Shown here in pieces: positions 15,349 to 24,820 of a stretch of DNA of 64,000 bases; positions within the stretch are counted from its first letter, which is position 1; each line of letters starts with the position of its first letter. Both the position numbers and the translations under genes were made by a program. Origin of the DNA: Flavobacterium microcysteis (GTDB lineage: Bacteria > Bacteroidota > Bacteroidia > Flavobacteriales > Flavobacteriaceae); the NCBI RefSeq assembly GCF_006385255.1, contig NZ_VFJE01000050.1, forward strand, positions 186,001 to 250,000, given 5' to 3'. Under the pieces are notes generated by a model. The model did no database searches. It saw nothing but the letters and a program-made list of their open reading frames with translations, and had not been told where the DNA came from.

Positions 15349-16047
15349 ATGAAATTAAATGAACAGCAAATAAGCCAATTATACCAATTCACACGCCAGC
15401 ATTTTGTAGAATGGTACGACCTGCAATCAGAGTTGGTAGACCATTTGGCGAATTCAATTGAAGACAGATGGAAAGAAAATCCTAAGTTGTCCTTTGAAGA
15501 AGCACTGCAGCTGGAATTTAAGAAATTCGGAATCTTCGGATTTATGGATGTAATTGATGAACGCCGCCGATTTCTATCTAAAAAATACGGCAGGATAATC
15601 TGGAAATACTACAAGGAATTTTTCAGGCTGCCTAAAATTATCCTGACTGTTTCCGCAATGTATGTTTTATATTTTCTTTCAGAAAAATTGCAAGATACTC
15701 AATTCCTGTACCTCACTATTTTGGCCATTATTGGTATTGTATTCACTATCGAAATCCGCAAGATCCATAAGACTCAAAAACTGAAAGAAAAAGAAACAGG
15801 GAAAAAATGGTTTTTTGAGCAAACAGTTGATGCTTTTAATGTTTATCCTATGACGTTTTTGCCCATGCAATTGCTTAATCTATCCATAACAATTGGTGAA
15901 GATGGATGGAACAAAGCAATAGCTATTTTGGGTGCTATATTATTGGTATTGTTTGCATTACTACAATATGTGCATTGGAAAATCGTATACCCAAAAATCA
16001 CGCAAGAAATGGGCAGTATCTATCCGGAGTACGAAATATCAAAATAA
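15349..16047 (+). CDS. PadR-operon membrane accessory protein, paralogue 2
   Basis: A 232-residue paralogue of the preceding gene. It starts MKLNEQQISQLYQF, has the matching YDLQSELVDHLANSIEDRW helix near residues 24-42, and about four transmembrane helices, then a polar C-terminal tail. The charged loop near residue 145 is rich in lysine. It is separated from its paralogue by 43 bases and from the permease by 54 bases. No enzymatic motif is visible. Retaining two diverged copies suggests that they may form a heterodimer or have distinct partners in the exporter, which is inference. Confidence 0.8.
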   Translation: MKLNEQQISQLYQFTRQHFVEWYDLQSELVDHLANSIEDRWKENPKLSFEEALQLEFKKFGIFGFMDVIDERRRFLSKKYGRIIWKYYKEFFRLPKIILTVSAMYVLYFLSEKLQDTQFLYLTILAIIGIVFTIEIRKIHKTQKLKEKETGKKWFFEQTVDAFNVYPMTFLPMQLLNLSITIGEDGWNKAIAILGAILLVLFALLQYVHWKIVYPKITQEMGSIYPEYEISK

Positions 16048-16101
16048 GCTGTAACGTTTGTAATGATTGCACTACTAATTCTCAAAACCCAACCATAAAC
16101 T

Positions 16102-17574
16102 ATGTTTAAAAAATTTATTATGTTGGAATGGAAGGCTTTTTTCCGTTCCGCTTCTTTCAGGACTAATCTTGCCTTAAAAATATTAATGATTTTTGTGGCC
16201 ATTTATTTCACCGTGATTTTCCTTGCTATGGGAATCGGTGTGTTTTTCCTTATCAAAAAAGAAATGGATCTTGACCCTTTGATTGTTGTCAATAGGTTTA
16301 TGATTTATTATTTTCTTTTTGATCTGATGATGCGACTTTTTCTTCAGAAGATTCCTGTAATGAATATTCGCCCGTTACTCACGTTACCAATTAAGAAATC
16401 AACGATTGTAAATTTTGCTTTAGGCAAAACGATGCTGTCGTTTTTTAATATTGTGCATTGTTTTTTCTTTGTGCCTTTTTCTATAGTTCTTCTTATCCAG
16501 GGATATGATGTTACAAGTGTTATCCTTTGGCATATTGGAATGTGGTCTTTGGTCTATGTAAATAACTTCCTTAATATATTGCTGAACAATAAAGATTACT
16601 TGTTTTTCATCTTTATCGTGCTTGTACTAGGTTTAGGAACCATGCAGTATTATGACTTGTTTGATGTGACGGACTACACTTCCGTTTTCTATCAGGGTTT
16701 ATTTGATACAAAATATCTATTCCTCGTGCCGGTTGTGGTACTGATTGCCTTGTATGCGATTACCTACAATTACTTTATGAAGAACCTGCACTTAGATACA
16801 GGACTTTCATCAAAACACAGTATTGCCAAAACAGAACAGTTTACATGGCTTGACCAATTCGGAACTGTTGGTACGTTCCTTAAAAACGACATACGATTGA
16901 TCAAACGTAACAAGCGTTCAAAGACTACAATCTTTATGAGTGTCCTGTTTCTTTTCTATGGACTGCTTTTCTTTGCAAGCGGAATAGAATCGTATGACAA
17001 TCCAATGATGCATATGTTTGCCGGGATTTTTGTGACAGGTGGTTTTTTGTTCACTTTTGGACAATTCGTACCAAGCTGGGACAGTGCTTATTATCCGCTA
17101 ATGATGACACAAAATATTCCTTATAAAGGATATCTCAATTCAAAATGGTGGTTGATTGTTATTGCTACCGCCATTTCAACTGTTGTAGCTTCATTTTACC
17201 TCTATTTCGGATTGGAAATATATCTGATTATTGTTGTAGGTGCGGTTTATAATATTGGTGTAAACTCCCACTTGGTATTGCTTGGAGGTGCTTACACAAA
17301 AACTCCGGTTGACTTGAATTCAACCAAAGGAGCTTTTGGAGACAAAAAAGCATTTAACCTAAAAACAATGCTAATCTCATTGCCAAAACTGCTATTGCCT
17401 GTGATTATTTATGGATTAGGTTATTACCTGATCAACCCGATGACCGGATTGGCTTTGGTTGCTTTAGCAGGAGTTCTTGGCTTTGCTCTAAGAAATAAAG
17501 TTTTTACGTGGATTGAGAAAATCTATAAGGCAGAGAAATACAAAACACTGGACGCCTACAAGCAAAAAGGATAA
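16102..17574 (+). CDS. ABC-2 type permease, DUF5687-like
   Basis: A 490-residue integral membrane protein with about twelve hydrophobic segments. It starts FKKFIMLEWKAFFRSASFR, a pattern I associate with the flavobacterial ABC-2-like family DUF5687. Large soluble stretches are absent, and a cytoplasmic segment in the middle (FLKNDIRLIKRNKRSKTT) is typical of the second half of ABC-2 permeases. It lies 34 bases upstream of the ATPase, which together with the PadR gene and two accessory proteins gives a complete regulated exporter. The substrate is unknown; lipids, peptides or antimicrobials are common for such PadR-linked systems. Confidence 0.85.
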   Translation: MFKKFIMLEWKAFFRSASFRTNLALKILMIFVAIYFTVIFLAMGIGVFFLIKKEMDLDPLIVVNRFMIYYFLFDLMMRLFLQKIPVMNIRPLLTLPIKKSTIVNFALGKTMLSFFNIVHCFFFVPFSIVLLIQGYDVTSVILWHIGMWSLVYVNNFLNILLNNKDYLFFIFIVLVLGLGTMQYYDLFDVTDYTSVFYQGLFDTKYLFLVPVVVLIALYAITYNYFMKNLHLDTGLSSKHSIAKTEQFTWLDQFGTVGTFLKNDIRLIKRNKRSKTTIFMSVLFLFYGLLFFASGIESYDNPMMHMFAGIFVTGGFLFTFGQFVPSWDSAYYPLMMTQNIPYKGYLNSKWWLIVIATAISTVVASFYLYFGLEIYLIIVVGAVYNIGVNSHLVLLGGAYTKTPVDLNSTKGAFGDKKAFNLKTMLISLPKLLLPVIIYGLGYYLINPMTGLALVALAGVLGFALRNKVFTWIEKIYKAEKYKTLDAYKQKG

Positions 17575-17608
17575 TCAAAATAAAGTCTAACGATATAAAA
17601 ATCGAAAC

Positions 17609-18304
17609 ATGATACAAGCAAAAAATCTTTCAAAAACATATAACGGAACAACCGTACTTAAAATAGATAATCTTGAAATCCAAAAAGGAGAAAGCTTTGG
17701 ATTGGTAGGAAATAATGGTGCTGGAAAAACTACTTTTTTCAGTTTATTGTTGGATCTGATACAGCCTTCAACGGGAGAAATAATCAATAACGATTTTAGA
17801 GTTGACCATAGCGAAAGCTGGAAATCACATACGGCTTCGTTTTTAGATGAAAGTTTCCTGATTGGCTATCTGACTCCGGAAGAATATTTCTATTTTATTG
17901 GTGATTTGCGTGGACAAAACAAAGCCGATGTTGATGCCTTATTGCAGAAATACGAAGAGTTTTTTAATGGAGAAATCCTGAACAGCAAAAAATACATTCG
18001 TGATTTCTCAAAAGGAAACCAGAAAAAAGTTGGGATCATCGCTACTCTAATAGGTAATCCAAAAGTTATTATCCTGGATGAACCGTTTGCAAACCTTGAC
18101 CCGACAACACAATTCAGGCTTAAAAAGATAATTAAGGAATTGGCAGACAACCCAGAAATTACGGTTCTGGTTTCAAGCCATGACCTTCTTCACACAGTTG
18201 AGGTATCTAACAGGATTGTTGCTTTGCAAAAAGGAGAAATAGTAAAAGACATACAGACATCGTCTGAAACATTAGAAGAATTGGAGCGATTTTTTGCTGT
18301 CTAA
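17609..18304 (+). CDS. ABC transporter ATP-binding protein
   Basis: A 231-residue ATPase with Walker A GNNGAGKTT (residues 33-41), Walker B VIILDEPFANLDP near 150, and the H-loop SSHDL near 190. The signature motif is FSKGNQKKVGI rather than LSGGQ, as in several ABC-2-type exporter ATPases where only the glycine is kept. It powers the permease directly upstream. A strong terminator follows, so it is the last gene of the PadR operon. Confidence 0.95.
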   Translation: MIQAKNLSKTYNGTTVLKIDNLEIQKGESFGLVGNNGAGKTTFFSLLLDLIQPSTGEIINNDFRVDHSESWKSHTASFLDESFLIGYLTPEEYFYFIGDLRGQNKADVDALLQKYEEFFNGEILNSKKYIRDFSKGNQKKVGIIATLIGNPKVIILDEPFANLDPTTQFRLKKIIKELADNPEITVLVSSHDLLHTVEVSNRIVALQKGEIVKDIQTSSETLEELERFFAV

Positions 18305-18316
18305 TTTACGATATGG

Positions 18317-18344
18317 AGGCCTCGAAAATCGAGGCCTTTTTTTT
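18317..18344 (+). terminator. Intrinsic terminator ending the PadR-ABC operon
   Basis: Arms AGGCCTCGA and TCGAGGCCT flank a short AAA loop and are followed by eight T residues. It lies 13 bases after the ATPase stop. Confidence 0.9.
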
Positions 18345-18493
18345 CGCACTATATCAAGATATTTTATAGATAGTATCTGTCCGGATTAGCAAAAAATCAC
18401 CTATTTTTTTCCCTATATCAAAAAGAAACGTATTTTTACCAGTCATTATACTAAAATCGATTTTTAAAAGTTAAGGAATAAAACGCTTTTACA

Positions 18494-21163
18494 TTGAAAA
18501 CCAACATACTTAAATACGTCATTCTGTTTTGCTTTTTTGCATTTTTGGTAGCCTGCTCTACCAAGAAAAACAATTTTGTTAACAGGAACATGCACGCCCT
18601 CAGCACAGAATACAACATTTTGTATAATGGCAACATTGCTCTTCAGGCCGGAATAAACGAACTGAAAGCGCAATACAAAGATAATTTCTGGGAAATACTT
18701 CCGGTAGAAAGGATGCAAGCAACTCAGGAAACAATGCTTCCTGGCGATAAAAAGAATCCAAATTTCGAACGTGCGGAAACCAAAGCCAACAAAGCCATCC
18801 AGAAACACTCAATGTATATTGAAGGAGGAGAAAAAAACCCGCAAATTGATGAAGCACACCTTTTGTTAGGAAAGGCACGTTATTACGACCAACGATTTGT
18901 ACCTGCTTTAGAAGCTTTCAACTATATCTTATACAAGTATCCGAACAGCGATAAAATTTATGAAGCAAAAATCTGGAGAGAAAAAACCAACATGCGTATG
19001 GAAAATGACGCATTGGCGGTAAAAAACCTTCGCAAACTTTTGCAGGAAATAAAATTCAAAGACCAAATTTTTGCTGATGCTAATGCTACTCTGGCACAAG
19101 CTTATCTGAATGTTGAAGAAAAAGACAGTGCTATATCAAGGTTAAAGTTGGCTATTGAATATACCCGAGAAAACGAAGAAAAAGCAAGATATCATTTTAT
19201 CCTGGGACAGCTGTACGATAGCGAGAATAAGAAAGACAGTGCAATGGTAGCCTATCAATCTGTGATTGATATGAAAAGAAGAGCGCCTCGCCGTTATGTG
19301 ATTCAGGCTCATGCCAAGCAAGCACGCTATTTTGATTTCAAATCAGGTGATACTTTGGCCTTTGTAGAAAAATACAAAGACTTGCTTGAAGACCGTGAAA
19401 ACAGACCTTATCTGGATGTAATTAATCATCAAATGGGATTGTTCTACGACAATCTTGAAAAAGATAATATTGCCAAAAAATATTACAATAAATCATTGAA
19501 GTCCAATTCTCAGGACAATTACCAAATTGCTTCGAATTACAGAAATCTGGCTGAAATCCATTTCAATGACGCCAAATATTCTGTAGCGGGCCAATATTAT
19601 GACAGTACGTTGGTTCGTATGGATAACAGAACCAGAGAATATAAGGCAATCAAAAAGAAAAGAGAAAATTTGGTTGATGTTATCAAGTATGAAGGCATTG
19701 CCAAAACAAACGATAGTATACTTCATGTTGTTTCCTTATCTGACGATGGCAAAAAAAGCTTTTTTGAAGATGTGATAACACGTTTGAAAAAAGAAGACGA
19801 AGAAAAAGCTAAGAAAGCAGCAGCTTTAGCGGTAAATAATAGTCAGCCTGGAACAGCTATTTCAACGAAAGAATCAGGAGGGACTGATGAAGAGATGGCA
19901 AAGAGATCGGCGAAATTTGCTAGCAAACAGGCAGCAGTGGCTGACGCAATGGACATGAATAGTATGGCACCTCCGGGAGTAGGAAGTCCTATAGGAGCCT
20001 CTAATTTTTATTACTATAATCCAGCTACAGTAGCCTATGGAAAAAATGAATTCCGTAAGAACTGGGGAAATAGACCATTAAAAGATAACTGGAGATTGTC
20101 TCAAGGAAAAAGCAAGATCGGATTTGGCGATGACGCTACTGATGAAAGCGTAGCCTCAAATGAAGAAGGTGAGACTAAAAAAGAAGACAAAATCGATGTA
20201 AGGTATACGGTTGATTATTACCTGAAACAATTGCCTACTGACAAGAAAGTAATTGACAGTCTTGCTAAAGAAAGAAACTTTGCCTACTATCAATTAGGTC
20301 TTATTTATAAAGACAAATTCAAGAGATATGAACTGGCTACAGGTAGGTTGGAAAAATTATTGCAAAACGATCCGGAAGAAAGACTGATTTTGCCTTCGAT
20401 GTATAATCTGTTCAAAATTTACGAAGTAACCGACAAACAAAAGGCTGAAGCAATGAGACAGAGAATCCTTTCACAATATCCGGATTCCCGTTATGCTACT
20501 ATTTTAGAAACATCGCCTTCAGATATGGCTAAATCCAATGATACGCCAGATGCGGCATATAATAAGTTGTTTAAGCTCTACGAAGCAGGCCAATATCAGG
20601 CTGTCATGAAAGAAAGCGAAACGCTTATCGAACTGTATGCCGGAGAAGATATCATACCAAAAATAGAATTACTTAAAGCCAATACAACTGGAAAACTAAA
20701 AGGATTGGAAGAATACAAAGGCGCATTAAACTATGTGGCTTTGAATTATCCGAATAGCAAAGAAGGTAAAGAGGCAGAAAGCCTTTTAGCGACTAATATT
20801 CCGCAACTGGAAGCCATCGCTTTTGATAAAGAAATTCCGATAAGCTGGAAAATACTATATAAAGTAGGGCCAAATCCAGATGAAAAAAACACAAAAATAC
20901 TTCAGGATAAGATAAAGAAATTTGTTTCTGAAAGAACGGTTGATAAACTTTTGATGTCTTTCGATGTCTACACAGCAAATGAAAGTTTTGTGACCATTCA
21001 CGGAATCAAAACAGAAGAAAATGCAAAAGACATTGCATCAATCCTGAAAGATTATAAAGACTATAAGATTCCTGATACTCCTATAATTATATCCAACGAA
21101 AATTATAAGGTTGTTCAGATCAAGAAAAATCTTCCGGAATACCTAACAATCAAAAAGCCGTAA
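18494..21163 (+). CDS. sprE: SprE/PorW-like TPR lipoprotein of the type IX secretion system
   Basis: An 889-residue protein with a lipoprotein signal (lipobox LVAC, Cys21). The first half carries several tetratricopeptide-like repeats from about 110 to 400 (ALEAFNYILYKYPNSDKIYEAK, with further units after). A charged Ala/Lys-rich linker lies near 430-480, and a second TPR-like block follows at about 560-800. This matches SprE of Flavobacterium johnsoniae and PorW of Porphyromonas, needed for gliding and T9SS function, in length and character. The start is a TTG; no ATG lies between it and the mature region, and the signal peptide would otherwise be lost. A bactofilin gene follows after 2 bases. 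Confidence 0.88.
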   Translation: MKTNILKYVILFCFFAFLVACSTKKNNFVNRNMHALSTEYNILYNGNIALQAGINELKAQYKDNFWEILPVERMQATQETMLPGDKKNPNFERAETKANKAIQKHSMYIEGGEKNPQIDEAHLLLGKARYYDQRFVPALEAFNYILYKYPNSDKIYEAKIWREKTNMRMENDALAVKNLRKLLQEIKFKDQIFADANATLAQAYLNVEEKDSAISRLKLAIEYTRENEEKARYHFILGQLYDSENKKDSAMVAYQSVIDMKRRAPRRYVIQAHAKQARYFDFKSGDTLAFVEKYKDLLEDRENRPYLDVINHQMGLFYDNLEKDNIAKKYYNKSLKSNSQDNYQIASNYRNLAEIHFNDAKYSVAGQYYDSTLVRMDNRTREYKAIKKKRENLVDVIKYEGIAKTNDSILHVVSLSDDGKKSFFEDVITRLKKEDEEKAKKAAALAVNNSQPGTAISTKESGGTDEEMAKRSAKFASKQAAVADAMDMNSMAPPGVGSPIGASNFYYYNPATVAYGKNEFRKNWGNRPLKDNWRLSQGKSKIGFGDDATDESVASNEEGETKKEDKIDVRYTVDYYLKQLPTDKKVIDSLAKERNFAYYQLGLIYKDKFKRYELATGRLEKLLQNDPEERLILPSMYNLFKIYEVTDKQKAEAMRQRILSQYPDSRYATILETSPSDMAKSNDTPDAAYNKLFKLYEAGQYQAVMKESETLIELYAGEDIIPKIELLKANTTGKLKGLEEYKGALNYVALNYPNSKEGKEAESLLATNIPQLEAIAFDKEIPISWKILYKVGPNPDEKNTKILQDKIKKFVSERTVDKLLMSFDVYTANESFVTIHGIKTEENAKDIASILKDYKDYKIPDTPIIISNENYKVVQIKKNLPEYLTIKKP

Positions 21164-21165
21164 AG

Positions 21166-21576
21166 ATGTTTGATAAGAATCCCAAATCCTACACAGACCT
21201 TTTAGGGAAAACCAACAGAATTGTTGAAGGAACCATAATAAAAGGTGACATCATTTCCCAAGCCGATTTCAGGCTTGATGGAGAGCTGATAGGAAACTTC
21301 CAGTCAAAAGGAAAAATCGTTATCGGTCCGGCAGGAAAAGTAATTGGCGATATTATTTGCAGAAATGCAGATATTGAAGGAAAATTTGACGGCAAGATTG
21401 AAGTCATGGAAATTCTTAATGTGAAAGCCAAGGCAAAGATCTATGGAGAAGTTATCGTTGGAAAGCTGTCTGTTGAACCTGGAGCTGAATTTAGTGCTTC
21501 TTGTACGATGAAAGCCAATGTGAAAAACCTAAATCCAGGAGATGGAAAACAACGACCAGAAGAAAAAATCGCTTAG
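21166..21576 (+). CDS. Bactofilin (polymer-forming cytoskeletal protein)
   Basis: A 136-residue bactofilin. The core (about residues 18-115) is a right-handed beta-helix with repeating hydrophobic-glycine turns, such as GTIIKGDIISQADFRLDGEL and GKIEVMEILNVKAKAKIYG. Bactofilins assemble into filaments without nucleotide and scaffold envelope enzymes or secretion machinery. Its start lies 2 bases after sprE, and its 3' end overlaps the next gene by 35 bases, linking gliding, cytoskeleton and ATP synthase genes in one transcript. Direct contact with SprE is possible but not shown by sequence. Confidence 0.93.
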   Translation: MFDKNPKSYTDLLGKTNRIVEGTIIKGDIISQADFRLDGELIGNFQSKGKIVIGPAGKVIGDIICRNADIEGKFDGKIEVMEILNVKAKAKIYGEVIVGKLSVEPGAEFSASCTMKANVKNLNPGDGKQRPEEKIA

Positions 21577-21766
21577 CAAATGGGCAGCATTAATGAATAT
21601 TCCCTTTCAGATGGGAGTCATCATTTTTGCCTTCACATATCTGGGAATGTGGCTTGACGAAAAATATTCTAATAATTCTTCAATCTGGACAATTGTTCTG
21701 TCGCTTTTGTCTGTATTTATAGCACTATATAACGTAATCCGGCAGGTAAAAAATCTAAACAAATAA
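21542..21766 (+). CDS. AtpZ/AtpI-like small membrane protein
   Basis: A 74-residue protein with two transmembrane helices (about 20-38 and 48-66). It shows a motif-like spacing of FQMGVIIFAFTYLGMWLDEKY, as in the AtpZ/AtpI family encoded ahead of ATP synthase operons. Members have been linked to ATP synthase assembly or ion uptake. It overlaps bactofilin by 35 bases in another frame and touches the next gene by one base (TAATG), so it is translationally coupled on both sides. Confidence 0.85.
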   Translation: MENNDQKKKSLSKWAALMNIPFQMGVIIFAFTYLGMWLDEKYSNNSSIWTIVLSLLSVFIALYNVIRQVKNLNK

Positions 21767-22149
21767 TGCACAGGCTTTTCGCTTTCTTAAAGTATTTTAT
21801 TCCTTTTTCAGCAATCCTTTTTATTGCACAATTTTTTATCACTCAAAAGCTATTTCCGGATACAACATTCTTCTACCAGGTATGGAGTATCTATACATTT
21901 CATATCATAGCGACGCTTTTGATTTATCTTTTTCTTCTTTTTGTAAATAAAAATTTTTCGGATAAGACCGGTTTTGCTTTCCTTGCGGGAAGCGTTATTA
22001 AGATGATGGCGGCTGTAGTTTTTCTTATCCCTCTGATAAAAGCTGACGTAAACGACCCAATAATCGATGTTACCGCCTTTTTTATCCCGTATTTCCTATT
22101 CCTTTTTTTTGAAACTTTTTTTGCAATTCGTTTAATAAACAAACAGTAA
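21766..22149 (+). CDS. Four-helix membrane protein of the ATP synthase leader region (DUF6168-like)
   Basis: A 127-residue hydrophobic protein with four predicted transmembrane helices. It occupies the position of AtpI in other atp loci but does not clearly match it. I recall a flavobacterial family DUF6168 with this pattern, but could not check. It begins on the last base of the AtpZ-like stop codon. A promoter-like box and 134 bases separate it from atpB. A role in F0 assembly is inferred only from position. Confidence 0.75.
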   Translation: MHRLFAFLKYFIPFSAILFIAQFFITQKLFPDTTFFYQVWSIYTFHIIATLLIYLFLLFVNKNFSDKTGFAFLAGSVIKMMAAVVFLIPLIKADVNDPIIDVTAFFIPYFLFLFFETFFAIRLINKQ

Positions 22150-22234
22150 TTGCTTTGAATATTAAAGAATTATTATTCAAATGCCAAATAACTAAAAATT
22201 ATATTGATATATTTTCAAGTATGAATTAAATATG

Positions 22235-22242
22235 TACCTTTG
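22235..22242 (+). promoter_or_regulatory. Putative promoter for atpB operon
   Basis: TACCTTTG is an exact TAnnTTTG match, followed by CAAAAA, 42 bases before atpB. A weak TTTTC element stands about 19 bases upstream. It would let the core atp genes be transcribed independently of sprE-bactofilin-atpZ. Confidence 0.55.
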
Positions 22243-22283
22243 CAAAAATTTTTGAAACGTAAAATTAGATACACAATTTAATA

Positions 22284-23429
22284 ATGGTAATTTCAAATAA
22301 ACCACTCCAATTCATTCTGTCTGCTTTTTTAGCGTGTATTCCCTTGGCAAGCTTCGGTAGTACAACGGTTGATAGTATTTATGTTAAAACTGAAGCGGCA
22401 AATCCGGTACACGGAAGCCACAAAGAATTAAATGCTCACGAGGAGAAAGAGTTTAATGCAAGTGATTTGATTAATTCGCACATTGGAGATTCTCACGATT
22501 TCCATATTGCAGATTGGAATGGCCATCCAATTTCGTTCAGCCTTCCTGTTATTTTATGGACTAGCAATGGACTGACGATTTTTTCTTCAAAAGAATTCCA
22601 CCACGATAATACAGGGCACCATGTAGTGTCTGCAAACGGACAAGAATTCGTTCGTTACAATGAAGTTATTTTTTACGCAGATAAATTTGAAAAACTGACA
22701 GAAGAAGATAAAGGAGCTTTCAATTTTGAAGCAAGACCTTTGGACTTCTCAATCACTAAGAATGTCTTTTCAATGTTAATGTCGGCAATCGTTCTTTTCT
22801 TGTTGTTCTCTGCTGTAGCACGTTCGTACAAGAAAAACAAGATGGCGCCTAAAGGATTGGCAGGTTTCTTGGAGCCGCTGGTTACTTTTGTAAGAGACGA
22901 CATTGCAATTCCAAATATCGGTCACAAAAAATATGCGAAATACATGCCATATCTTTTGACGATATTCTTCTTTATCTGGATCAACAACCTTATCGGTTTA
23001 ATTCCATTCTTCCCATTCAGCTCTAACTTGACAGGAAACATATACTTTACTTTCGTAATGGCATTGATTACTTTTATAGTAACTACGCTAAGCGGAAACA
23101 AATATTACTGGAAACACATTTTGCTTCCACCGGTTCCAAAAGCATTATATCCTATTATGGTTCCGATTGAAATCATCGGTATGCTTACAAAACCTTTCGC
23201 CTTGATGATTCGTTTATTCGCAAACATTACTGCGGGTCACATCATCATCTTGAGTTTGGTTTCTTTGATATTCATCTTTAAAACAGCTGCGATGTCTCCG
23301 GTTTCTGGTGCTTTCGTATTGTTCATGAGTGTTTTGGAATTATTGGTTGCTGCATTGCAGGCTTATGTTTTCACATTGTTGTCAGCATTGTTTATTGGTC
23401 AGGCTGTAGAAGAGCACGATCATCATTAA
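22284..23429 (+). CDS. atpB: ATP synthase F0 subunit a
   Basis: A 381-residue proton-channel subunit. The first ~25 residues look like a cleavable signal peptide. Residues 30-155 form a histidine-rich soluble extension (SHIGDSHDFHIADWNGHP) on the periplasmic side. The membrane part starts near 160. The essential arginine is in LTKPFALMIRLFANITAGH, followed by the family C-terminus (LLVAALQAYVFTLLSALFIG). The long N-terminal extension is usual for Bacteroidota AtpB and makes it much longer than the ~270-residue E. coli protein. Confidence 0.96.
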   Translation: MVISNKPLQFILSAFLACIPLASFGSTTVDSIYVKTEAANPVHGSHKELNAHEEKEFNASDLINSHIGDSHDFHIADWNGHPISFSLPVILWTSNGLTIFSSKEFHHDNTGHHVVSANGQEFVRYNEVIFYADKFEKLTEEDKGAFNFEARPLDFSITKNVFSMLMSAIVLFLLFSAVARSYKKNKMAPKGLAGFLEPLVTFVRDDIAIPNIGHKKYAKYMPYLLTIFFFIWINNLIGLIPFFPFSSNLTGNIYFTFVMALITFIVTTLSGNKYYWKHILLPPVPKALYPIMVPIEIIGMLTKPFALMIRLFANITAGHIIILSLVSLIFIFKTAAMSPVSGAFVLFMSVLELLVAALQAYVFTLLSALFIGQAVEEHDHH

Positions 23430-23451
23430 TTTGAGTTTTATTAATTATTAA

Positions 23452-23670
<219 letters not shown>

Positions 23671-23682
23671 TTTAAAGTAAAT

Positions 23683-23720
23683 AAAGCTTCCTGCAACGGT
23701 TGGTTTCAGGGAGCTTTTTT
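23683..23720 (+). terminator. Intraoperonic terminator-like hairpin after atpE
   Basis: Arms AAAGCTTCCTG (23683-23693) and CAGGGAGCTTT (23707-23717) pair over 11 bases with one G-U wobble and end in a run of T residues. It lies 12 bases after the atpE stop and 37 before atpF. It could act as a partial terminator or protect the 3' end of an atpE-rich transcript. Confidence 0.7.
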
Positions 23721-23756
23721 AAAAACGACAAACAAATTAAATAAATATATAAGTTT

Positions 23757-24248
23757 ATGAATCCTACTGCACCAGAGAGTTTAGTTTTTTGGACAACGAT
23801 TATCTTCGTAATTTTCTTTATTCTTTTAAGAAAATTCGCTTGGAAGCCTATTTTAGGGGCTGTAAAAGGACGTGAAGAATCTATCAACAATGCATTGGCA
23901 TCTGCTGAAGCAGCGCGTAAGGAAATGCAGAATCTTACTGCAGACAATGAGCGTATCTTGCATGAAGCTCGTATGGAACGTGACGTTCTATTGAAAGAAG
24001 CTCGTGAAATGAAAGATAAAATGATTGCAGATTCTAAACACGAAGCACAAATTCAAGGAGAAAGAATGATCGAGCAGGCAAAAGCTGCTATCGAAGCTGA
24101 GAAAAATGCAGCTATGGCTGAATTAAAATCTCAAGTTTCATCATTGTCTCTTGACATTGCTGAGAAATTATTGAAAGAGGAATTGTCTAACAAAGAAGCT
24201 CAAACTAAATTGGTTGAGAAAATGTTAGGTGACGTAAAATTAAACTAA
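23757..24248 (+). CDS. atpF: ATP synthase F0 subunit b
   Basis: A 163-residue peripheral stalk protein with one N-terminal transmembrane helix (about residues 8-26) and a long charged coiled coil through residue ~160. The family KPILGAVKGREESINNALASAE segment follows the membrane anchor. It links F0 subunit a to the F1 head through AtpH. It lies 1 base upstream of atpH. Confidence 0.95.
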   Translation: MNPTAPESLVFWTTIIFVIFFILLRKFAWKPILGAVKGREESINNALASAEAARKEMQNLTADNERILHEARMERDVLLKEAREMKDKMIADSKHEAQIQGERMIEQAKAAIEAEKNAAMAELKSQVSSLSLDIAEKLLKEELSNKEAQTKLVEKMLGDVKLN

Positions 24249-24249
24249 T

Positions 24250-24783
24250 ATGTCAGGAACTAGAGCAGCAATCCGATACGCAAAAGCAATTTTAGATTTG
24301 GCGTTAACCAATGGCGCAGCGCAAGATGTCTATAATGATATGACTTCGATTGCATCAACAGTAGCTGATAATGAAGAGTTGAATACTTTTATTCAAAACC
24401 CTACTATCGGAGTTGGTGTTAAAGAAGCGGCCCTGACAGAAGTTTTCTCAAATGTAAATGGAGTGACCAAAGGTCTTTTCCACTTGTTGTTTGAAAACAA
24501 AAGATTTGAAATCCTTACAGATATTGCTTCGCAATATAAAATCCAGTTTGATGAAATGAATGGACTTGAAGTAGCAAAAGTTACTACAGCCATTCCAATG
24601 GATTCAGCTTTGGAAGCAAAGGTTTCAGAAAAAATCAAAGAATTTTCAGATAAGAAAATTACAATTCAAAATATAGTAGATCCATCTATTATTGGAGGAT
24701 TTATCTTAAGAATAGGCGATAAGCAATACAATGCTTCAATTGCCAACAGATTACAAGTTTTAAAAAGAGAGTTTAGTAATTAG
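24250..24783 (+). CDS. atpH: ATP synthase F1 subunit delta
   Basis: A 177-residue protein of the OSCP/delta family. The N-terminal six-helix domain begins AAIRYAKAILDLA, and the C-terminal part carries the family motif DPSIIGGFILRIGDKQYNAS near residue 140. It joins the b-subunit stalk to the top of the F1 head. Spacing to atpF is a single base. Confidence 0.95.
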   Translation: MSGTRAAIRYAKAILDLALTNGAAQDVYNDMTSIASTVADNEELNTFIQNPTIGVGVKEAALTEVFSNVNGVTKGLFHLLFENKRFEILTDIASQYKIQFDEMNGLEVAKVTTAIPMDSALEAKVSEKIKEFSDKKITIQNIVDPSIIGGFILRIGDKQYNASIANRLQVLKREFSN

Positions 24784-24820
24784 TTTTACCACACGAAAAG
24801 TGTATAAATTATAAAACAAA

